This document shows positions 16,052 to 27,782 of a DNA stretch of 64,000 bases, piece by piece (positions within the stretch are counted from its first letter, which is position 1; each line of letters starts with the position of its first letter). Position numbers and translations under genes: made by a program. Under the pieces are notes generated by a model. It was not told the origin of the DNA, ran no database searches, and saw only the letters and a program-made list of their open reading frames with translations. Origin of the DNA: Siculibacillus lacustris (GTDB lineage: Bacteria > Pseudomonadota > Alphaproteobacteria > Rhizobiales > Ancalomicrobiaceae); the NCBI RefSeq assembly GCF_004328075.1, contig NZ_SJFN01000013.1, forward strand, positions 56,666 to 120,665, written 5' to 3'.

Positions 16052-16810
16052 ATGCGCATCCTGATCACCAATGACGACGGCATTCACGCGACCGGCCTCA
16101 GGGTGCTCGAGCGCATCGCCCTGGCGCTGTCCGACGACGTCTGGGTGGTCGCTCCCGAGACCGATCAGTCGGGCAAGGCCCATTCGGTGTCGCTGTCCGA
16201 CCCGCTGCGCCTGCGCAAGATCTCCGAGCGCCATTTCGCGGTGCGCGGCACCCCCACCGACTGCGTGATCATGGCGGTGCGCCAGCTCCTCGACGAGCCG
16301 CCCCAGCTGATCCTGTCGGGGGTCAACCGCGGCGCCAACGTCGCCGACGACGTCACCTATTCCGGCACCATCGCCGCCGCCATGGAAGGCTCGCTGCTCG
16401 GCATCCCGTCGTTCGCCCTGTCGCAGGCCTTCGCCTGGGCCGACGGCGCCAGCCCGCCGTGGACCACCGCCGAGACCCATGGTCCGGACGTGCTGCGCAA
16501 GGTGCTCGAGGTCGGCATTGCCCCCGGTTGCCTGGTCAACGTCAATTTTCCGCCCTGTACCGCCGCCGAGGTCATCGGTGTGATGGTCACCCGTCAGGGC
16601 GCGCGCAACGATGCCGCGGTCGGGGTCGATGCCCGTGTCGACGGCCGCGGCAACCCCTATTACTGGATCTCCTACCGCCCGCAGTCGAGCGAGCCGGTCG
16701 CCGGCACCGATCTCGATGCGCTCGCCCGCGGCGCCGTCTCGGTGACGCCGCTGCGCCTCGACTTGACCGACCACGCCGCCCACGACGCGCTCGCCGCCGC
16801 CTTCACGTGA
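16052..16810 (+). CDS. surE: 5'/3'-nucleotidase SurE
   Basis: 252-residue metal-dependent nucleoside monophosphate phosphatase of stationary-phase survival. The N-terminus [16 protein letters not shown] carries the paired Asp metal ligands, and [25 protein letters not shown] is the active-site region. GGAGGAAATCCG places a strong ribosome-binding site 6-11 bp before the ATG. It is followed by pcm and nlpD, the order common in proteobacteria, although serS is not upstream here. Confidence 0.95.
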   Translation: MRILITNDDGIHATGLRVLERIALALSDDVWVVAPETDQSGKAHSVSLSDPLRLRKISERHFAVRGTPTDCVIMAVRQLLDEPPQLILSGVNRGANVADDVTYSGTIAAAMEGSLLGIPSFALSQAFAWADGASPPWTTAETHGPDVLRKVLEVGIAPGCLVNVNFPPCTAAEVIGVMVTRQGARNDAAVGVDARVDGRGNPYYWISYRPQSSEPVAGTDLDALARGAVSVTPLRLDLTDHAAHDALAAAFT

Positions 16811-16914
16811 GCGGCTGCGCCGGCCGATCCGCGCCCACCGCGTGGCTGCGGTAACCATTCGCCAACCTCCACGGACTACCCCATCGGGTCGATGCAACGA
16901 CCGAGGGGAGAGTG

Positions 16915-17607
16915 ATGGCCGGACGATACGCGGCGGCGGTCCGCCGGACCGAGATCACGGTGTCCGAGGCGGAGTCCCGGATCCTCGCCCGCCTCGTCGC
17001 GATCCTCGCCGACAAGGGCATCGCCGACCGCGATCTGCTCGCGGCGATCGCCGCGACGCCGCGCGACGCCTTCGTCGCCGAGGCCGCCGGCGCGGCGCTG
17101 GGCCGCGACCGTCCCTTGCTCCTCGAATGCGGCCAGACCGTCGAGGCCCCGTCGGCCTTCGCCCGGCTGTGCGTCGCCGCCGAGATCGACCGCGGTCGCC
17201 GGGTGCTGGAGATCGGCACCGGGTCGGGCTGGGGCACCGCGGTGCTCGCGGCCCTCGCCGCCAAGGTCTACACCGTCGAGCGCTGGGCGACCCTCGGCGC
17301 CGCCGCCGCCGAGCGATTCTCGGACTTCGCCTTCGACAACGTCGTCGCCTCCGTCCACGACGGCCTCGAGGGCTGGAGCCGCCACGCTCCCTTCGATCGC
17401 ATCCTGGTCTCGGGGGCGACGCCCGAGCCGCCCGCGGACCTCATCGCCCAACTGGCGGTCGGCGGCGTCCTGGTCGCGCCGCTCGGGCCCTCCGGCGGTC
17501 CACAGACACTGACCCGCTGGCGTCGCGGCGACCGCGCCGTCGAGGTCGAAGCGCTCGGGCCGGTGCGCTGCGTCGCGCTCATCCCCGGCCGCGCCCAGGC
17601 GCTGTGA
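16915..17607 (+). CDS. pcm: Protein-L-isoaspartate O-methyltransferase
   Basis: About 230 residues; uses S-adenosylmethionine to repair isoaspartyl residues in damaged proteins. The SAM-binding loop VLEIGTGSGWGTAVLAALA and the preceding LLLECGQTVEAPSAFARL segment are typical. GAGGGGAGA sits just upstream; both a GTG at 16912 and the ATG at 16915 are possible starts. Lies 104 bp after surE, in the surE-pcm-nlpD group. Confidence 0.9.
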   Translation: MAGRYAAAVRRTEITVSEAESRILARLVAILADKGIADRDLLAAIAATPRDAFVAEAAGAALGRDRPLLLECGQTVEAPSAFARLCVAAEIDRGRRVLEIGTGSGWGTAVLAALAAKVYTVERWATLGAAAAERFSDFAFDNVVASVHDGLEGWSRHAPFDRILVSGATPEPPADLIAQLAVGGVLVAPLGPSGGPQTLTRWRRGDRAVEVEALGPVRCVALIPGRAQAL

Positions 17608-17799
17608 TCGGTCCGGCGTAAACCATGTCGCAGCCCCCGCCGGACGTCGGGGAAACACCGAAAAATTCCAGGAAAACCGCGGGTGCCGCCGCGTCCGCTT
17701 CGTTCACCCGCTCGTCCCGGGCGCCGGCGAAATCGGCGAAATCGTCGTCCTTTTAAAGCTTTGTCAACGTTACGAGGTCTTCAATAGGGCCCAGGTAAT

Positions 17800-17817
17800 G
17801 GACGAATATCTTCGTCC
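17800..17817 (+). promoter_or_regulatory. Hairpin in the nlpD leader
   Basis: GGACGAA-TATC-TTCGTCC forms a perfect 7-bp stem with a 4-base loop, ending 20 bp before the nlpD-like ATG. The TTGTCA at 17761 could be the -35 element of a promoter placing this hairpin in the 5' leader. Function unknown. Confidence 0.4.
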
Positions 17818-17837
17818 TGAACGACGTGAGTGGTGCG

Positions 17838-19496
17838 ATGCGTCTTCCGATCCCCAACGTGCGGTCCCGCAGTATGTCCCGGTGTGCGATGGTCGCTCTG
17901 GCCGTCGCCGCCCTCGGTGGATGCTCGAACGACGTCGGCCGTTTCGGCGACGGTCCGGTCTATACCGGGTCGACTCCGAACCAGCGTGAGATCCTCGGCG
18001 CCGCTCCGGCGGCCCGGCGACCGGCCTATCCGCAGAGCGGCTACAACGTCGACACCACCGGCTCGATCGGTGGCGCCGACCCGATGGTCAGCCGCCAGGA
18101 TCTGGCGCCGCCGATGGCGCCCGCCGCGCCGGTGGTGCAGCAGTCCTACGCCGCCACTCCCGCGACCCAGCCCTATTACGAGGCACCGGCCGCCCCGAGC
18201 GTGCCCCAGGCGCCCCGCGTCGCCGCCGCCGGCGGCTGGACCGCCACGGGTGGATCCTACGTGACGCTGCAGCCCGGCGAGACCGTCGACACCCTGTCGC
18301 GCCGCTACGGCGTGCCTTCGGGCGCCATCGTCCAGGCCAACAACTTCTCCGCCACCAACCGGCCGCTGCCGGGCGGCCGGGTGCTGATCCCGGTCTATGC
18401 CGCCAATGCCCCGGCCGCCGCGCCGGTCGCCGCCCAGCCGGCACCGGTGGTCCGCCAGATCCCGATCGCCCGGCCGCTCGGTGCGCCGCCGCAGACCCTC
18501 GCGGTGCCGCGCACCGCCGTCGCCCCGGCGCCGGCGCCGATGGTGATGGCCTCGCGTCCGCCGGTCGCCGCGGCTCCCGCGCCCTTGCCGGTCGCAGCCC
18601 CCCATCCGGTGCCGGTGGCGCCGGTCGCCCAGGCGCCGCGTCCCGATCCCGCCGGCGGCGTCAAGCTGGTCGGCGACTACACCGTCCGGCCCGGCGACAC
18701 GCTGTCTTCGGTGGCCCGCACCTACGGCGTCAGCGAACAGGCCCTGAAGGAGCGCAACAACCTGCGTCAGTCGAGCCTGACCCCCGGCCAGCATCTGCTG
18801 CTGCCGGCCGGCACCAAACTGATGCTCAAGACTTCGCAAGCCCCGGCCCATGCCGCGGAAGCCGCTGCGCCACTCGTCGCCCAGGCGCCGGTCGCCAAGC
18901 CCGGCGCCCCGACCAAGGTCGCCGCCGCTCCCGTGCCGCCGGTGACCACCGCATCCTTGGGCCCCAAGCCCGGGACCACCAGCCCGGCGGTCGGCGCCGC
19001 GCTGAGCGCTGCGCAGGCCGCCCGCAACGAGAAGATCGACCAGAAGGCCGCGGAGACCGTCGCCGTCGCCAAGGAGACCGCCGCCGAGGAGCCCGCGTCG
19101 TCGGCCTCCGCCGCCGCCGGCAGCTTCCGCTGGCCGGTGCGTGGCCGGGTGATCTCCGAATTCGGCGCCAAGCCCAACGGCGAAAAGAACGAGGGCATCA
19201 ATCTGGCGGTGCCGGAAGGAACCTCGGTCAAGGCCGCCGACGACGGTGAGGTGATCTATTCGGGCAACGAGCTGAAGGGCTACGGCAACCTCGTGCTGGT
19301 GCGCCATGCCAACGGCTTCGTCTCGGCCTATGCCCATGCCAGCGAATTGCTGGTCAACCGCGGCGAGAAGGTCTCCCGCGGCCAGATCATCGCCCGCGCC
19401 GGCGCCACCGGTTCGGTGACCCAGCCGCAGCTCCACTTCGAACTGCGCAAGGGCCAGAAGGCGATCGATCCCAAGCCCTACCTCGCTTCCAACTGA
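17838..19496 (+). CDS. NlpD-like lipoprotein with two LysM domains and a degenerate M23 domain
   Basis: 552-residue lipoprotein. Signal peptide with lipobox AALGGC (Cys29), two LysM wall-binding domains (about 141-185 and 279-325, each with a PGxT(V/L) opening), long Ala/Pro-rich linkers, and a C-terminal LytM/M23 domain from about 430. In that domain the first zinc ligand is missing (NEGINLAVPEGT) and the usual HLH reads QLHFELR, as in E. coli NlpD. It is therefore probably an amidase activator for daughter-cell separation rather than an active peptidase. Last gene of surE-pcm-nlpD; followed by terminator hairpins. Confidence 0.9.
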   Translation: MRLPIPNVRSRSMSRCAMVALAVAALGGCSNDVGRFGDGPVYTGSTPNQREILGAAPAARRPAYPQSGYNVDTTGSIGGADPMVSRQDLAPPMAPAAPVVQQSYAATPATQPYYEAPAAPSVPQAPRVAAAGGWTATGGSYVTLQPGETVDTLSRRYGVPSGAIVQANNFSATNRPLPGGRVLIPVYAANAPAAAPVAAQPAPVVRQIPIARPLGAPPQTLAVPRTAVAPAPAPMVMASRPPVAAAPAPLPVAAPHPVPVAPVAQAPRPDPAGGVKLVGDYTVRPGDTLSSVARTYGVSEQALKERNNLRQSSLTPGQHLLLPAGTKLMLKTSQAPAHAAEAAAPLVAQAPVAKPGAPTKVAAAPVPPVTTASLGPKPGTTSPAVGAALSAAQAARNEKIDQKAAETVAVAKETAAEEPASSASAAAGSFRWPVRGRVISEFGAKPNGEKNEGINLAVPEGTSVKAADDGEVIYSGNELKGYGNLVLVRHANGFVSAYAHASELLVNRGEKVSRGQIIARAGATGSVTQPQLHFELRKGQKAIDPKPYLASN

Positions 19497-19500
19497 CGAC

Positions 19501-19590
19501 GGCGGGTCCTTCGCGGACCCGCCCGAGTCCGTCCTCCGTCGAGCCCCGCGACCCTGGTTCACCCGAACCGGGGTCGCGTCGTTTCGGGGG
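19501..19590 (+). terminator. Two consecutive hairpins after the nlpD-like gene
   Basis: GGCGGGTCC-TTCGC-GGACCCGCC at 19501-19523 is a perfect 9-bp stem. A second hairpin, GCGACCCTGGTTC with GAACCGGGGTCGC at 19548-19577, follows and leads into GTCGTTTC. One or both should stop transcription. The rest of the gap to 19851 holds no gene that I can support. Confidence 0.65.
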
Positions 19591-19851
19591 GAATGGCGCA
19601 GGCGGGCGGGCGCAGGGGCCGATGAAGCAGAAGCGGGGAGGGCGGGAGGTCGCTCTCGCGGCGGGCGCCGCCGAGCGATCGGGCGCCCGGGCCGAGCGTG
19701 CGTGGGGCCGCCACCGATCGGCGCAGCGAGATGCCGGGGGAAGGGGAGGCCGCGCGGGATGCGACGAGCCGGCGGACACCCGCACTCGATCCGCGGAGGC
19801 GTGATCGCGTGGGCTCCGCGACGCGCAGGCGGTCCTCGGTGGTCCTCGGCG

Positions 19852-21420
19852 TCAGGCGGCGCGGACGTCGACGGTCTGGGGATCGCGCTCGGTCTCGATC
19901 ACCGCGATGATATCCTCGATCCGCGAGAAGAACGCGGCGACGCAGGCCGGATCGAAGTGGGTGCCGGAGTTCTGCTCGATGAATTCCGCGGCCTTGTCGA
20001 GGCTCCAGGCCTGCTTGTAGGGCCGCACCGCCATCAGCGCGTCGAATACGTCGGCGAGCGCACAGATCCGCCCGACCAGCGGGATCGCTTCGCCGGCGAG
20101 GCGATGGGGATAGCCGGTGCCGTCCCATTTCTCGTGATGGCTGACCGCGACCTCCGCCGCGAGCCGGATCAGCGGCGAATCCGAGCCGTGCAGGATCTCC
20201 CAGCCGAGCAGGGCATGGGTCTCCATGATCACACGCTCGTCCGGGGTCAGGCGACCCGGCTTGAACAGGATCTCGTCGGGGATGCCGACCTTGCCGACGT
20301 CGTGCATCTGCGCGGCGATCTCGATCATCCGGCAGTCCGACTCCGGCAGGCCCATCGCCTCGGCGACGATCCCGCTGATCAGCCCCATCCGCACGATGTG
20401 AGCGCCGGTGTCGTTGTCGCGACGTTCGGTCGCCCGCGACAGTCGCCACACGATCTCGCGTTCGCGTTCGAGCAGATGCCGCGTCTTCTCCTCGACCTGG
20501 GCGTCGAGGCTCTCGGCGAGTTCGGCGATCAGGCTCTGGGTGTCCTCGATCGCGGTCAATTCGGCCTGCTGGGCCTCGGCGATCATCTTCAGATTGGCGT
20601 TGTCGAGTTCGGCCTGCTCGACGCGCAGGCGGTCGGCGTCGGCGAGGGTGTCGCGGAAATAGACCAGCGTCCGGGCCATGTCGCCGATCTCGTCGGAGCG
20701 CCGGACGCCCGGAATCGGCGTCTCGAAGCGGCCGGCGGCGATCGCCTGCATGGCCGCACGGAATCCCTGCATCGGCTTGGTCAGATGCAGGAGGACATAG
20801 GCCGCGATCGCCGCGCCGACGGTGATCGCCAGGAAGGCGAACAGCATCACCTCGCGTCGCGCCGCGGCGTAGGTCTCGCCGACGAGACGGGTTTCTTCTC
20901 CGGAAATCGCGGCGTTACGGACGACCTCCACCTGCAGGGCCGCGGTCGCCGTCAGGAACGCCTCGCGCCCCTCCTCGATCAGGTCGATCGCCCGGATCTG
21001 ATCGCCGGCCCGTTTGGCGGCGATCGAAGCCTCCTGGATCGGCAGGTAGGTCGCCCACGCCTCTCGGAAGCGGATCCAGCCGGTGCGATCGCCATGATCG
21101 CCACTCCGGTCGAGGCCGACCTCGTAGCGGGCGAAGAGTTCGGCGATTTTGACGCCGGACAGCGAGAGCTGCGCGCCGATCTCCGGCAGCCGCTCCGTCT
21201 CGGGCGCCATCACGAAGCGCATCGCGCGCAACCGATAGCGGGTCGTCTGGGCGTCGATCTCGCCGAGCAGTTCGGCGGTCGGCAGACGATTGGCCGTCAG
21301 GTCGACGGTGGTGGCGTGGACCGCGCCGAGCTTCGACAAGCCGAGCAGTCCCTGGGCACACAGGAGGGCGATCATCAGGACGGCAGCCGCGATGATGCTG
21401 CTCTTGACCGAGATCTTCAT
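19852..21420 (-). CDS. HD-GYP cyclic-di-GMP phosphodiesterase with membrane sensor and HAMP
   Basis: 522 residues. TM1 at about 7-27, a helical periplasmic sensor region (about 30-180), TM2 (FLAITVGAAIAAYVLLHLT), a HAMP domain (ITPMQ/RFETPIPGVRRSDEIGDMARTL region) and a coiled coil, then a C-terminal HD-GYP domain. The catalytic HD (AAQMHDVGKVGIPDEIL), HH (SHHEKWDGTGYP) and GYP motifs are intact, so it should degrade c-di-GMP. The start at 21420 is chosen because the membrane helix follows at once (MKISVKSSIIAAAVLMI); the upstream part is not conserved. Transcribed toward nlpD. Confidence 0.92.
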   Translation of the reverse strand: MKISVKSSIIAAAVLMIALLCAQGLLGLSKLGAVHATTVDLTANRLPTAELLGEIDAQTTRYRLRAMRFVMAPETERLPEIGAQLSLSGVKIAELFARYEVGLDRSGDHGDRTGWIRFREAWATYLPIQEASIAAKRAGDQIRAIDLIEEGREAFLTATAALQVEVVRNAAISGEETRLVGETYAAARREVMLFAFLAITVGAAIAAYVLLHLTKPMQGFRAAMQAIAAGRFETPIPGVRRSDEIGDMARTLVYFRDTLADADRLRVEQAELDNANLKMIAEAQQAELTAIEDTQSLIAELAESLDAQVEEKTRHLLEREREIVWRLSRATERRDNDTGAHIVRMGLISGIVAEAMGLPESDCRMIEIAAQMHDVGKVGIPDEILFKPGRLTPDERVIMETHALLGWEILHGSDSPLIRLAAEVAVSHHEKWDGTGYPHRLAGEAIPLVGRICALADVFDALMAVRPYKQAWSLDKAAEFIEQNSGTHFDPACVAAFFSRIEDIIAVIETERDPQTVDVRAA

Positions 21421-21759
21421 GGTTCCGCTCCCTTTCCGCCGACGATGCTCCTCATTGCAACGTCGTCGTCGCACCCACGTTTCACAGGTGACGTTGCGCG
21501 AAAAACATTAATCGGAGACTAGCGCCGATCGGGGAATCGATTTGCACGTTCGAAATTCGCCGCGATGCGAAGTCGGACCGAAGTCTCGAGACTTTCGCGA
21601 GCAATAGGCGGGTTTCCGTTGCGTCATCTGTGCCAGGGCGCAAATGTATTTGCCGACCGCGACCGCAACCACGCGACGGCGAATCCTCGGCGGTAGACCG
21701 AAGGCCGCCGGTCGTCGCGGAGCCGGGCGGGTGTCGTCGGGGTGGCCGCTGACGGCGCC
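21421..21759. other. Intergenic region between parE and the HD-GYP gene
   Basis: 339 bp with no supported gene. The middle (about 21490-21560) is AT-richer and likely carries the HD-GYP promoter on the minus strand. No clear terminator for parE was seen. Confidence 0.4.
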
Positions 21760-23826
<2,067 letters not shown>

Positions 23827-24112
23827 GGCGCGTGGCGTGTTCCCGATTGGCGCGTCCGCGGACGGACGGCGAGAGCGAGGCGACCGCGAGCGTCGCCGCC
23901 CACCGCTCGCCGCAGCGAATCGGTCAGGATCGTCGCACGGATCGGCCGATCGCGGAATGTTGCCGCAGGCCGGGCCGCCCCGCGATCCACGGCGATCGCG
24001 CCACCCGAGGGCTTCACGGCATCGTCGTCGGTGTATCGTATGCGAACGGATCGCGTGCGATCCCCCGCGCCGTCGCCCGCCGCCCGTCGCCCGCCGTCCC
24101 GGAGACCCGATC

Positions 24113-25597
24113 ATGCCCGTCGCCCCGATCCGTTCCGGCCGCCTTGGTCGCCTCGCCGGCCTTCTCGTCCTGGCCGCCACCGCGGCGGTTCCGGCCGTCG
24201 CCGCCGAGCGCGCCGTCGAGGTCGGAGGCCACCGCTACGTCGTCCACGGTCTGGTCGGGGTCGGTCGCATCCCGGCGGCGACGCGCGACGGCCTCGGCGA
24301 GACCTTCGGCTCCGGGTCGGGCATGGCGATGGACCCGGCCGCCTGGCACCGCACCGCCACCGGCTACGCCGGCGCGCTGTGGCTCCTGCCCGACCGCGGC
24401 TACAACGTCGAGGGCACCACCGACTATCGCGCGCGCTTCAACCGCATCGAAGTGACCCTGACCCCGGCTCCCGACGGGGCGAGCGGCTTGCCCCAGACCC
24501 AGGTCGACGCGCGCATCACCGCCACCACACTGCTCACCGACGAGACCGGCGAGCCGATGACCGGCCTCGATCCGGTCGGCGTGCGGGCGCCCCGCGCCGG
24601 GCTGCCGCGTCTGCCCCAGGCGGTGAACGGCCGCGTCAGTCTCGACCCGGAAGCGATCGTCCACCTCGCCGACGGCGGCTTCTTCGTCTCCGACGAATAC
24701 GGCCCCTTCGTCTATCGCTTCTCCTCGGAGGGCAAACTCCTGTCGGCGATCGAGCCGCCGGCCGCCTTCCTGCCGATCCGCAAGGGCAAGGTCGACTTCT
24801 CCTCGAACAACCCCGGCCCCGGCGCGCCGACCCCCGACCCGAAGAACCCCGAGCGCGGGCGCCAGAACAACCAGGGCCTCGAGGGATCGGCGCTCACCCC
24901 GGACGGCCGCTTCCTGGTGTCGGTGCTGCAGAGCGCCACCCGCCAGGACGGCGGCGACGACTCCGCCACCCGCCGCTACACCCGCGCCCTGATCTGGGAC
25001 GTCGCCGATCCGGCCGCGCCCAAACTGGTCCACGAGTACGTCGTGCCACTGCCGGTCTTCACCGACGCCAAGGGCAAGACCACTGTCGCCGCCCAGAGCG
25101 AACTCGCGGCGATCGGCGAGGGGCGCTTCCTGCTGCTCGCCCGCGACAGCAACAACGGCCACGGCGTCAAGGGCGACACCTCGCTCTATCGCAAGATCGA
25201 GATCCTCGACTTCGCCGGCGCCACCGACATCCGCGGCACTTATGACGAAGTGACCCCGGTGGCGCCCAAGGGCGTGCTCGCCGACGGCGTCGAGCCGGCG
25301 ACTCTGACCCCCTTCGTCGATCTCAACGACAATGCCGAACTCGGCCGCTTCGGCCTGCACAACGGCAAGCCCGACGACGAGAACCTGTTGTCGGAGAAGT
25401 GGGAGGCGATGGGTCTGGTCCCGACCCTCGATCCCGCACGTCCCGACGACTTCTTCCTGTTCGTGGCCAACGACAACGACTTCATCACCCAGAAGGGCTT
25501 CCAGGTCGGTGCCGCTTACGCCGACGCCGGCGGCGCCGAGGTCGACACCATGTTCCTGGTGTGGCGCGTGACCTTGCCGGGCCTCGCCCGGCGCTGA
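24113..25597 (+). CDS. Secreted esterase-like/phytase-like beta-propeller protein
   Basis: 494 residues with a cleavable signal peptide (LAGLLVLAATAAVPAVAAERA), so exported to the periplasm. The body matches the esterase-like activity of phytase family (PF13449): LWLLPDRGYNVEG, DPEAIVHLADGGFFVSDEYGPFVYRF, NNQGLEGSALTPDGRFL and DFFLFVANDNDFIT are its repeated propeller blades. Substrate is unknown; phosphate-ester hydrolysis is inferred from the family name. The ATG at 24113 follows GGAGACCCGATC. Confidence 0.87.
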   Translation: MPVAPIRSGRLGRLAGLLVLAATAAVPAVAAERAVEVGGHRYVVHGLVGVGRIPAATRDGLGETFGSGSGMAMDPAAWHRTATGYAGALWLLPDRGYNVEGTTDYRARFNRIEVTLTPAPDGASGLPQTQVDARITATTLLTDETGEPMTGLDPVGVRAPRAGLPRLPQAVNGRVSLDPEAIVHLADGGFFVSDEYGPFVYRFSSEGKLLSAIEPPAAFLPIRKGKVDFSSNNPGPGAPTPDPKNPERGRQNNQGLEGSALTPDGRFLVSVLQSATRQDGGDDSATRRYTRALIWDVADPAAPKLVHEYVVPLPVFTDAKGKTTVAAQSELAAIGEGRFLLLARDSNNGHGVKGDTSLYRKIEILDFAGATDIRGTYDEVTPVAPKGVLADGVEPATLTPFVDLNDNAELGRFGLHNGKPDDENLLSEKWEAMGLVPTLDPARPDDFFLFVANDNDFITQKGFQVGAAYADAGGAEVDTMFLVWRVTLPGLARR

Positions 25598-25648
25598 AGT
25601 CGGCAGCGCCGGCCGCCCGCAACCGAATCTTCAGCCCCTGGCCCCAGG

Positions 25649-27571
25649 ATGGACCCGGGACGGAGATCGGCGACGGGGAGTGGACCATTGAGCGGAGGAT
25701 CGGACGCGGCCGCGCCGCAGGCGCCGACGTCGGCGCTGGAGCGCTTCCTGAAACCGCATGTCGCGGTGATCGCTCTCGCCTTCGCGCTGGTGCTGCTGCG
25801 CTTCGTCGCCTCCTGGCCGACCATCGGCGAAGTCTTCCACGACACCGACGACGCCATGCGCCTCGTCGAGGTGCGCGATTTTCTCGCCGGACAGGGCTGG
25901 TTCGATCTCCACCAGTATCGCCTCGACCCACCGGCCGAATTGCCGATGCACTGGTCGCGCTTCGTCGATCTGCCGATCGCCGTGCTGATCGGCCTGTTCG
26001 GCGTGGTCTTCGAGCCGGCGCTGGCCGAGCGCGCGGCGATGATCCTGTGGCCGCCGCTGACCCTGATCCCCGTGCTGCTGGCGCTGCGCTCGCTCGCCGG
26101 CCGCTTCGGCGGATCCTTCGCGGCGCTCCCGGCGGTCTATCTCGCCGCGACCTGCGCGCCGGTGATCGCCCAGTTCGTGCCCGGCCGCATCGACCATCAC
26201 AACGTCCAGATCGCGCTGACCCTGTGGCTTCTCGACGCCGTGGCGGCACCGCCGTCGCCGCGCCGCGGCCTGTTCGCCGGTCTGCTGATCGCCGCCATGA
26301 CCGCGGTCGGCATGGAGACGCTGCCCTTCGTGCTGATCGTCGCCGCCGGCTTCGCGCTGCGCTGGGTGGTGATCGGCGATCCCGATCGCATCGTCGGCGT
26401 GTGGGGCGCGACCGTCGCGGTCGCCGTCCCGGCGATCGCCGCCGCCACCCTGCCGGTCGCCGAATGGACCCGGCCGGCCTGTGACGCCCTGTCGATCTCC
26501 TATGTCGCGGTCGCGACGGTCGGCGGCCTCGGCCTGGCGATCGCCTCCCGCGCCCGCCTCGGTCTTCCCGGGCGCCTCGTCGCCTTGGGCGTCGTCGCAG
26601 CTCTCGCGCTCGCCGCCTTCGCCGCCCCCGATCCGCGCTGCCTCGCCGGGCCCTTCGCCGGGATCACGCCGCAGGTTCGCGCCCTGTGGCTGGACAACGT
26701 CGCCGAGGTCCAGCCCTGGCTGACCTTCACGAGGGCTCACCCGGTCGACGGCCTCGTCGCGATGCTCTTGCCGGGGCTCGGCCTCGTCGCCGCGGCGCTG
26801 CTCGCCCGCGATCCCGCCATCCGCACCCGCCTCGGCTTTTCCGTGCTCGTCGCCTCCGCGCTCGCCGCTCTGGCGATCGGCCTCACGCAGATCCGCACCA
26901 TGGTCTATGCCGACGCGCTCGCGGTGCCGCTGGTCGCCGCGCTGATCGGCCTGATCGGCGCCGAGGCGCGTGGGCGCGGCCGCTCGGCGGTCGTCGCGGT
27001 GCTGGTCGGCACCATCCTGGCGTCCTCGTCGCTCGCCACCGTGGTGATCGGCCGATTGGCGCCGGCCTCGTGGTCGAACACCGCCGGCGGCCCGGCGATC
27101 CTCGGCGGCGCTTCGGCGACCGCGAACGATGACGAGGGGGCCGCGGCGCGCGGGCCGACCTGCCTGACGCTGGCGCATTACCGGGCGCTCGCCCGCCTGC
27201 CCGTCGGCCTGGTCGCCGCCGACATCGATCTCGGCCCCTCGATCCTCGCCGCCACGCCCCATGCGGTGATCGCCGCGCCCTATCATCGGATGCAGCGCGG
27301 CATCGTCGACGCCGACCGGATGATCAACGGCGATCCCGCCACCGCCTTTGCCGCACTCGACGCCCGCAAGGTCGACTACATTGTCCACTGCGCCGCCGAA
27401 GGCCCCGCCACCAGCACCGGCGGACCCAAGCCCGGCGGTCTGCTCGCCCGCCTACTGGCCGGCGAGGGCTCGACCCGCATCGAGGAGATCCCCGGCGATC
27501 CGGCGGTCCGGGTATTCCGCCTGCGCCCCGGCAGCGCCTTCGCCGGTGCCGCAACGTTAACCGGCCGTTGA
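25649..27571 (+). CDS. Large polytopic membrane protein, GT-C glycosyltransferase-like
   Basis: Up to 640 residues, roughly 11-13 membrane helices and a soluble C-terminal part. The N-terminal periplasmic loop after TM1 (FHDTDDAMRLVEVRDFLAGQGWFD) has the acidic pattern used by GT-C transferases, and QFVPGRIDHHNVQIALTLWLLDA resembles the oligosaccharyltransferase-like family. It may move a sugar from a lipid carrier. A TTG at 25688 with GGGGAG upstream is an alternative start that would remove 13 residues. Acceptor and pathway unknown. Confidence 0.72.
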   Translation: MDPGRRSATGSGPLSGGSDAAAPQAPTSALERFLKPHVAVIALAFALVLLRFVASWPTIGEVFHDTDDAMRLVEVRDFLAGQGWFDLHQYRLDPPAELPMHWSRFVDLPIAVLIGLFGVVFEPALAERAAMILWPPLTLIPVLLALRSLAGRFGGSFAALPAVYLAATCAPVIAQFVPGRIDHHNVQIALTLWLLDAVAAPPSPRRGLFAGLLIAAMTAVGMETLPFVLIVAAGFALRWVVIGDPDRIVGVWGATVAVAVPAIAAATLPVAEWTRPACDALSISYVAVATVGGLGLAIASRARLGLPGRLVALGVVAALALAAFAAPDPRCLAGPFAGITPQVRALWLDNVAEVQPWLTFTRAHPVDGLVAMLLPGLGLVAAALLARDPAIRTRLGFSVLVASALAALAIGLTQIRTMVYADALAVPLVAALIGLIGAEARGRGRSAVVAVLVGTILASSSLATVVIGRLAPASWSNTAGGPAILGGASATANDDEGAAARGPTCLTLAHYRALARLPVGLVAADIDLGPSILAATPHAVIAAPYHRMQRGIVDADRMINGDPATAFAALDARKVDYIVHCAAEGPATSTGGPKPGGLLARLLAGEGSTRIEEIPGDPAVRVFRLRPGSAFAGAATLTGR

Positions 27572-27782
27572 CCACGGATCGACGCGGGGCCTGCGCCGCT
27601 CGGTGTGTTTACGCTTTCTTGGACCGCTAAAATCATACTGGTCCCAACGAAGAAACCGGGCCCGACGGCTCGCGGCTCGTCAAGGGTCGCCCCGTCGGGC
27701 GCCGACACCGGAGCCGGAAGGGATCGAGGCGAGACCCGTGACGGGCCACGCCGAAGATCGCCGTCCGCCGGCCGGATGAGGG

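Noticed and set aside
17798..17989. Short open frame overlapping the nlpD-like start
   Set aside because: It contains the leader hairpin and lies out of frame with the lipoprotein signal; no sign of a separate gene.
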